Origin: Terrabacter sp. Root85
GTDB lineage: Bacteria; Actinomycetota; Actinomycetes; Actinomycetales; Dermatophilaceae
Reading direction: 5' to 3'
Assembly (NCBI RefSeq): GCF_001429185.1
Contig: NZ_LMIW01000010.1
Coordinates: forward strand, 124,001 to 188,000
Length of the DNA stretch: 64,000 nucleotides
Each line of letters opens with the position of its first letter. The stretch's first letter is position 1. The notes beneath the pieces were generated by a model that worked only from the letters and a program-made list of their open reading frames with translations, did not search any database and was not told the origin of the DNA. Below are positions 59,614 through 64,000 of this stretch, piece by piece. A program made the position numbers and the translations under genes.

Positions 59614-61708
59614 CGCGGGCAAGACGAGCCTGACCGAACGTCTGCTCCTGCACGCCGGAGTCATCACCGAGCTCGGCAGCGTCGACGACGGCAGCACGCA
59701 GACCGACACGCTCGCGCTCGAGCGCGCCCGCGGGATCACGATCAAGGCCGCCGTCGTCTCCTTCGAGCTCGGCGGCCCCGACGACCCGGTCACGGTCAAC
59801 CTCGTCGACACCCCGGGCCACTCGGACTTCATCGCGGAGGTCGAGCGCTCGCTGGCGGTGCTCGACGGAGCCGTGCTCGTCGTCTCCGCCGTGGAGGGCG
59901 TGCAGGCCCAGACCCGCGTGCTCATGCGGGCCCTGCAGCGGCTGCGCATCCCGACGGTGCTCTTCGTCAACAAGGTCGACCGCTCCGGCGCCCGCACCGA
60001 CGCGGTCCTGCAGGAGGTCGTCGACCGGCTCGGCGTCACGCCGGTGCCACTCGTCCGGGTCGTCGACGAGGGCACGCGCGGCGCCGCCGTCGTCCCGGAC
60101 GGCCTCATGGCCCTGGGCCTGGCGGCGCGGGGCCCGGTCGAGCGCGAGGGCGCGGACCGGGCCACCGCAGCTGCCCGCGAGCGCGTCGTCGAGGCGTTGA
60201 GCCGGGAGGACGACCGCCTGCTCGCGGACTGGCTCGATGCCCCGCACCGGGTCGACGGCTCTCGGCTGCGAGCAGGCCTCGGTGAGCAGACGGGCCGAGG
60301 TCTCGTGTGCCCCGTGCTCCACGGCTCGGCGATGACGGGGGCCGGCGTCGAGGAACTCGCCGTGGCCCTGCCGCACCTGCTGCCGGCGCGGACACCCGAC
60401 CCCGAGGCGCCGCTCGCGGCCACCGTCTTCGCGGTCCAGCGCGGCGGCGCCGGTGAGAAGGTGGCCCTCGTCAGCGTCACGTCGGGCTGCCTGGCGGTGC
60501 GCGACCGGGTGCTCGTCCACGACGGTCGCACCGTCGGGACCATTGCATCGGACCCGGGCACACGGCATACGCCCTCGGTCTCCGGCGACGACGACGCGCG
60601 GTGCCGCGAAGAGCGGATCACCGGTCTCTCGGTGCACGCGCGCGGCGGGGTGCAGCGCGTCGCGCGGGTGCCCGCGGGGCGCATCGCGCGGGTCGTCGGG
60701 CTCGAGCTGGCCCGGATCGGCGACCTCGTCGGCGACGCCGCCCTCGCGCGGCCCCTCGTCCACGAGTTCTCGCCGCCCACCCTGGAGACGGTCGTCGAGG
60801 CGTGCGACGCCGCCGAGCGCGCGACCCTGCACACGGCGCTGACCCGGCTGGCGGAGCAGGACCCGCTCATCGACCTGCGGCACGACGAGGTGCGCGGCGA
60901 GACCCACGTGTCGCTCTACGGGGAGGTGCAGAAGGAGGTCATCGGCGCGACGCTCGAGGCGGAGTACGCCGTGACGGCGAGGTTCAGCACGACGACGGTC
61001 ATCTGTCGCGAGCGGGTCACCGGTTCGGCGGCCGCGTTCGAGGTCATCGACGTGGCGCCGAACCCGTTCCTCGCGACGGTCGGTCTGCGCGTCGACCCCG
61101 GCCCTCCGGGCAGCGGCGTCTGCTTCGCCCTCGAGGTCGAGCTCGGCTCGATGCCGGCGTCGTTCTTCACCGCCGTCGAGGACACCGTCCGGGCGACGCT
61201 CGGACAGGGGCTGCACGGGTGGCCGGTCAACCACTGCGTCGTCACGATGACGCACTCGGGCTACTGGCCGCGGCAGAGCCACATGCACCAGAAGTTCGAC
61301 GCGTCGATGTCGAGCACGGCCGGCGACTTCCGTGCCCTGACGCCGCTCGTGCTCATGGAGGCGCTGCGTCTCGCGGGCACGGCGGTCGAGGAACCGGTGC
61401 ACCGATTCGACCTCGAGGTGCCGAGCGACGTGCTCGGTGCGGCGCTCTCGATGCTCGGCCACGTGCGGGCGACCCCACGCGAGACGGCCGTGCTCGGCCC
61501 GGTGACGCGGCTGCAGGGCGAGGTGCCGGCCGGGCGGTTGCACGAGCTGCAGCAGCGGGTGCCCGGCCTCACGAGCGGGCTCGGCGACCTCGTGACGGCG
61601 TTCGACGGCTACCGGCCCGTCGTCGGACCGGCGCCGACCCGGTCACGCACCGACCTCGACCCGCTCCACCGTCGGGAGTACCTCCTCCGCCTCGCCGGCA
61701 AGCTCTGA
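59543..61708 (+). CDS. TetM/OtrA-type ribosomal protection GTPase
   Basis: A 721-residue EF-G-like translational GTPase. G1 AHVDAGKTSL (21-30), G2 RGITIK (63-68), G3 DTPGHSDF (89-96) and G4 NKVD (143-146) are intact, and the C-terminal TetM pattern YWPRQSHMHQ, then MSSTAGDFRALTPLVLMEAL, is close to known tetracycline-resistance ribosomal protection proteins, which push drug off the ribosome. An 18-residue acidic insertion (about 343-360) carries a GGCATAC copy. Start: TTG 59543 with GGAG upstream is best; no ATG fits. Real resistance is likely but not proved. Confidence 0.88.
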   Translation: MDTPPTPPLRPGRTLGLGILAHVDAGKTSLTERLLLHAGVITELGSVDDGSTQTDTLALERARGITIKAAVVSFELGGPDDPVTVNLVDTPGHSDFIAEVERSLAVLDGAVLVVSAVEGVQAQTRVLMRALQRLRIPTVLFVNKVDRSGARTDAVLQEVVDRLGVTPVPLVRVVDEGTRGAAVVPDGLMALGLAARGPVEREGADRATAAARERVVEALSREDDRLLADWLDAPHRVDGSRLRAGLGEQTGRGLVCPVLHGSAMTGAGVEELAVALPHLLPARTPDPEAPLAATVFAVQRGGAGEKVALVSVTSGCLAVRDRVLVHDGRTVGTIASDPGTRHTPSVSGDDDARCREERITGLSVHARGGVQRVARVPAGRIARVVGLELARIGDLVGDAALARPLVHEFSPPTLETVVEACDAAERATLHTALTRLAEQDPLIDLRHDEVRGETHVSLYGEVQKEVIGATLEAEYAVTARFSTTTVICRERVTGSAAAFEVIDVAPNPFLATVGLRVDPGPPGSGVCFALEVELGSMPASFFTAVEDTVRATLGQGLHGWPVNHCVVTMTHSGYWPRQSHMHQKFDASMSSTAGDFRALTPLVLMEALRLAGTAVEEPVHRFDLEVPSDVLGAALSMLGHVRATPRETAVLGPVTRLQGEVPAGRLHELQQRVPGLTSGLGDLVTAFDGYRPVVGPAPTRSRTDLDPLHRREYLLRLAGKL

Positions 61709-61723
61709 CCCGCCGCGCCTCCC

Positions 61724-61799
61724 TCGACCGAACGCCGCGTTCGGTGCCGAACTCAGCGTCCTGACCGTGAGTTCGAGATCGAACGCGGCGTTCGGTCGA
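61724..61799. repeat. Palindromic intergenic repeat, AACGCGGCGTTCG family, copy 2
   Basis: Outer arms 61724-61743 and 61780-61799 are perfectly complementary over 20 bases; inner arms GAACTCA (61749-61755) and TGAGTTC (61768-61774) add a nested stem. The right half matches the unit at 34850-34878. It sits between convergent genes and may be a bidirectional terminator. Confidence 0.85.
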
Positions 61800-61810
61800 G
61801 CTGGGTGGGG

Positions 61811-62635
61811 TCAGGGGGTGGCGGCGCGGAGGGCCTCGAGGACCCGGCGGTCGATGCCGTCGGGGCTCAGGCGCGCCTCGTAGTTCGCGTTGCCCGCCCA
61901 GTCGGCGAGAGCCGTCGCGACGTCGGCGTCGGTGAACCCGGCCTGCGCCAGCCTGCCGCGCACCTCGTCGGCGAGCTCGCCCTCGAGCGGCGCGACGTCC
62001 TCGGGCCTGCCGAAGTACATGTCCCAGTCGGAGAGCAGGCGCCCGAGCTCGGTCACGGGGTCGGCGTGGTCGTCGACGCGCAGGTCGGCGAGCACCCCGC
62101 ACGCGTCGTAGCCGGAACCCGGCTCGACGGCATACATGGCTGCGCTCTGGCGTCCGCGGGAGTCGCCACCGGCGGCGTCGCCGGCCACGAGGGCGGCGAG
62201 CAGACGCCGGGCGAGCGGCTGCCCTGCCGTCTCGTGCCAGGCGCGCTCCATCTCCTCGACGACCTCGGGCCCGGTGAGGATGTTGCCCTGGATGGCGTAT
62301 GCCGTGTGGCCGTCGTCGCGGGCGACGCCGCCCGCCCAGTCGTTGCACTCCGAGCCCGTGAAGGTCGCGGCCGAGGCGAGCCCGACGACGCCCACCTGGC
62401 GGGTCTCGCGACCCTCGTCGAGCGCGGTCGCGGCCGCGAGCGCCTCGTCCGCGGGCTCGCCGGCAGCGAGGCGGCCGAGGAGCTCGTCGAGGTAGGCGAC
62501 CCGGGCGAAGGACTGCGTCGCGACCGCGCCCACGCCGAGACGGGCGGCCGGGACGACCGCCCCGACCGCGAGGAACTTGCTCGCGACGGCGATGCCGTGG
62601 GCGTCACCCTGACGGGCGACGATCGAGAAGGTCAC
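61811..62635 (-). CDS. DUF1028 (Ntn-hydrolase-like) family protein
   Basis: A 274-residue protein of the DUF1028 family, which has the Ntn-hydrolase fold. It opens with TFSIVARQGDAHGIAVASKF and has AVGAVVPAARLGVGAVATQSFA and the signature AIQGNILTGPEVVEEMERAW. Some relatives have a C-terminal peptidoglycan-binding domain; here the last 75 residues are a helical tail of that sort. It could hydrolyse an amide, but the substrate is not known. Starts 15 bases after hpt. Confidence 0.88.
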   Translation of the reverse strand: MTFSIVARQGDAHGIAVASKFLAVGAVVPAARLGVGAVATQSFARVAYLDELLGRLAAGEPADEALAAATALDEGRETRQVGVVGLASAATFTGSECNDWAGGVARDDGHTAYAIQGNILTGPEVVEEMERAWHETAGQPLARRLLAALVAGDAAGGDSRGRQSAAMYAVEPGSGYDACGVLADLRVDDHADPVTELGRLLSDWDMYFGRPEDVAPLEGELADEVRGRLAQAGFTDADVATALADWAGNANYEARLSPDGIDRRVLEALRAATP

Positions 62636-62650
62636 CGGAGGCCGCCGCGG

Positions 62651-63202
62651 TCAGGCGTAGACGTGCGGGGCGAGGGTGCCGACACAACGCAGGTTGCGGT
62701 ACTTCTCGGCGTAGTCGAGGCCGTAGCCGACGACGAACTCGTTGGGGATGTCGAAGCCGACGTACTTGACCGGGATGTCGACCTTGACGACGTCGGGCTT
62801 GCGCAGCAGCGTGCAGATCTCGACCGAGGCGGGCTTGCGCGACTCGAGGTTGGACTTGATCCACGAGAGCGTCAGGCCGGAGTCGATGATGTCCTCGACG
62901 ATGAGCACGTGGCGGCCGCTGATGTCGGTGTCGAGGTCCTTGAGGATGCGCACGACGCCCGAGGACTTCGTGCCGGAGCCGTAGGACGAGACCGCCATCC
63001 AGTCCATCGGTGCGGTGCCGGGCAGGGCGCGCATGAGGTCGGCCATGACGACGACGGCGCCCTTGAGGACGCCGACGAGGAGGAACTCCTTGCCCTCGTA
63101 GTCCCGCCAGATGTCGGCGGCGAGCTCGGAGAGGCGGGTCTGGATCTGCTCCTCGGTGAGCAGGACCTTGGCCAGGTCATCTCCCATGTGCTCGTGGTCC
63201 AC
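62651..63202 (-). CDS. hpt: Hypoxanthine phosphoribosyltransferase
   Basis: A 183-residue purine-salvage enzyme. The PRPP loop is [17 protein letters not shown] (about 96-112), with the flexible loop Ser-Tyr in [13 protein letters not shown] and the base-binding [15 protein letters not shown] near the end. Makes IMP/GMP from hypoxanthine/guanine. The GTG start 63202 has GAGGAG seven bases upstream. Adjacent to tilS, as in most actinobacteria, but separated from ftsH by the TetM-like insertion. Confidence 0.97.
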   Translation of the reverse strand: MDHEHMGDDLAKVLLTEEQIQTRLSELAADIWRDYEGKEFLLVGVLKGAVVVMADLMRALPGTAPMDWMAVSSYGSGTKSSGVVRILKDLDTDISGRHVLIVEDIIDSGLTLSWIKSNLESRKPASVEICTLLRKPDVVKVDIPVKYVGFDIPNEFVVGYGLDYAEKYRNLRCVGTLAPHVYA

Positions 63203-63310
63203 GAAGGCTCCTCAGTGCGTTGCGGGGGGTGGTGCAGGGTCGTGCGGGGCGGGTCCATTCAACCGCACGCGGCTGGGTGCCGTCGCCGCCGGGGAAGCAG
63301 GCCGGGCCTG

Positions 63311-63406
63311 TCAGCCGAGCGGCCGCTCGAGCCACTCCTCCAGGCGGGCGTATGCCGTCGGCTCCGTCACGACGACGCCGCGGTCGCGCGCCACGGCCCC
63401 CCACAC
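63311..63406 (-). other. Possible gene remnant between tilS and hpt
   Basis: A 31-codon open stretch (GTG 63406) reads as plausible protein: VWGAVARDRGVVVTEPTAYA, then an LEEWLERPLG end, with third-position GC typical of coding DNA. No start with a ribosome site is seen. It might be the tail of a lost gene or an uncharacterised small ORF. A GTATGCC copy lies in it. Confidence 0.25.
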
Positions 63407-63451
63407 CGTCGGGTGGTGACGGGGCGGCCCAGCGGCTCTCGCGCACCGGGC

Positions 63452-64000
63452 TCAGGCGTTGGCGGTCTGTCGCAGCGGGCTGAAGACGATGGCCCCACCG
63501 GTGCGCGCGACGGCGATGCCGCCGGGCACGTGGAGCGGGCCCTGTCCGTGCCACGAGGTGAGGAGCGCGTCGAGCGACTCGACATGGGCGGCGCTGACGT
63601 CGGCGAGCGGTGCGCCGGCCTCGGCGGCGAGGATCCGCCAGACGCGCGTGCGGATCGCCCGTGGCAGGGCCGCGAGCGCGTCGAGGTCGACGCCCTCACC
63701 GCCAGGACCGCCGGGCAGGTCGGCCCGGGCCCGGACGGCCAGGCTCTCGAGGTAGTCGGCGTCCTCGCGCAGCAGGTCGGCACTGCGGGCCAGGGCTGCC
63801 CCGAAGCCGGGGCCGAGGTCGGACTCGAGGGTGGCGAGCAGCCGGCGGGCGCGGACCCTGCGGAACGAGTCGTCGCTGTTGTGCGGGTCGTCCCATGGGT
63901 CGATGCCGTAGGCCGCGCAGGCGGCCAGCGTCGTGGCGCGCGGCAGGCCGAGGAGGGGACGGACGAAGCGGTCGCGGCGCACCGGCATACCGCTCAGCGA
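63452..64000 (-). CDS. tilS: tRNA(Ile)-lysidine synthase TilS, C-terminal part (cut by the window edge)
   Basis: The frame is open to the end of the window (183 codons). It covers the end of the PP-loop domain (VRPLLGLPRATTLAACAAYG, DDPHNSDDSFRRVRARRLLA) and the C-terminal substrate-binding domains. The N-terminal ATP-pyrophosphatase loop (SGGxDS) would lie beyond 64000. TilS converts the wobble C34 of tRNA(Ile2) to lysidine. It is the first gene of a unit with hpt. Confidence 0.9.
   Translation of the reverse strand, partial: SLSGMPVRRDRFVRPLLGLPRATTLAACAAYGIDPWDDPHNSDDSFRRVRARRLLATLESDLGPGFGAALARSADLLREDADYLESLAVRARADLPGGPGGEGVDLDALAALPRAIRTRVWRILAAEAGAPLADVSAAHVESLDALLTSWHGQGPLHVPGGIAVARTGGAIVFSPLRQTANA

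Noticed and set aside
822-63989. The GGCATAC motif as a DNA uptake signal or KOPS
   Set aside because: No competence system is seen here, and the two orientations are balanced (22 versus 19), unlike a polar motif.
1-64000. tRNA or rRNA genes, insertion sequences and prophage
   Set aside because: No tRNA-like cloverleaf with a GGTTCGA box was seen in spacers, and no transposase, integrase or phage structural gene.

Overview
The window is a very GC-rich (about 70% or more by eye), gene-dense stretch of an actinobacterial chromosome. Lsr2, a ClpC with a ClgR-type operator, a mycothiol-dependent isomerase-family protein, an F420/FMN-type oxidoreductase, DisA/RadA, Ku with split LigD parts and many leaderless start codons all point to Actinomycetota. 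A Micrococcales relative (possibly Intrasporangiaceae) is my guess, not a demonstrated placement. I saw no rRNA, tRNA, CRISPR array, prophage, insertion sequence or replication origin.

Layout. 1-7.2 kb, mostly minus strand: an excisionase-type HTH protein, a non-discriminating archaeal-type AspRS preceded by what looks like a translational T-box riboswitch, AcuC, a divergent RCK potassium-channel regulator, two GNATs, ProC and proline dehydrogenase. 7.3-12.8 kb, plus: lipoprotein, mycothiol-type isomerase, lactate-oxidase-family enzyme, methyltransferase, deaminase, and a DUF559/AbiEi-like protein. 13-20 kb, plus: clpC, an ABC exporter pair, an LCP-family lipoprotein and ArgA. 20-22.5 kb, minus: three-gene ABC-2 exporter. 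22.6-27.6 kb: F420-type protein, then mutY, disA and radA (minus), a small membrane protein and lsr2. 27.7-30.5 kb: non-homologous end joining genes (Pol, ligase, Ku) fired from one tiny divergent promoter. 30.6-43.2 kb: accessory genes (CoA transferase-like, SDR, sugar isomerase-like, Ppx, TetR/ABC exporter, ankyrin protein with a structured leader, methyltransferase, flavin monooxygenase, LuxR regulator). 43.2-48.3 kb, minus: DUF2520-panC-panD-nadB-nadC, a cofactor (pantothenate/NAD) operon. 48.3-54.1 kb: MidA-like methyltransferase, CopC-like protein, VOC protein, P450, orphan NuoD and two lipoproteins. 54.2-59.2 kb, minus: ftsH-folE-folP-folBK-DUF3180, the folate operon. 59.3-64 kb: a TetM-like ribosomal protection GTPase with an upstream ORF, then DUF1028, hpt and the truncated tilS.

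The essential backbone (tilS-hpt-ftsH-fol genes, pan/nad, lsr2, clpC, mutY-disA-radA) is the same gene set that clusters around clpC1-lsr2-ftsH in Mycobacterium, but it is broken up by accessory insertions. Likewise proC, the HTH gene, the sugar-isomerase-like gene and ppx, which neighbour each other in Mycobacterium (Rv0496-Rv0500A), are scattered here.

The most interesting signals are not proteins: (i) the T-box-like leader of the second AspRS, whose bulge TGGCACA, flanking helices and Shine-Dalgarno-sequestering alternative are all visible; (ii) a short motif GGCATAC/GTATGCC that occurs 41 times by my count, in all reading frames and between genes; (iii) two families of intergenic palindromic repeats; (iv) a shared, symmetric -10 element driving ku and the ligase as leaderless messages; and (v) an upstream ORF and a possible WhiB7-type promoter before the TetM-like gene.
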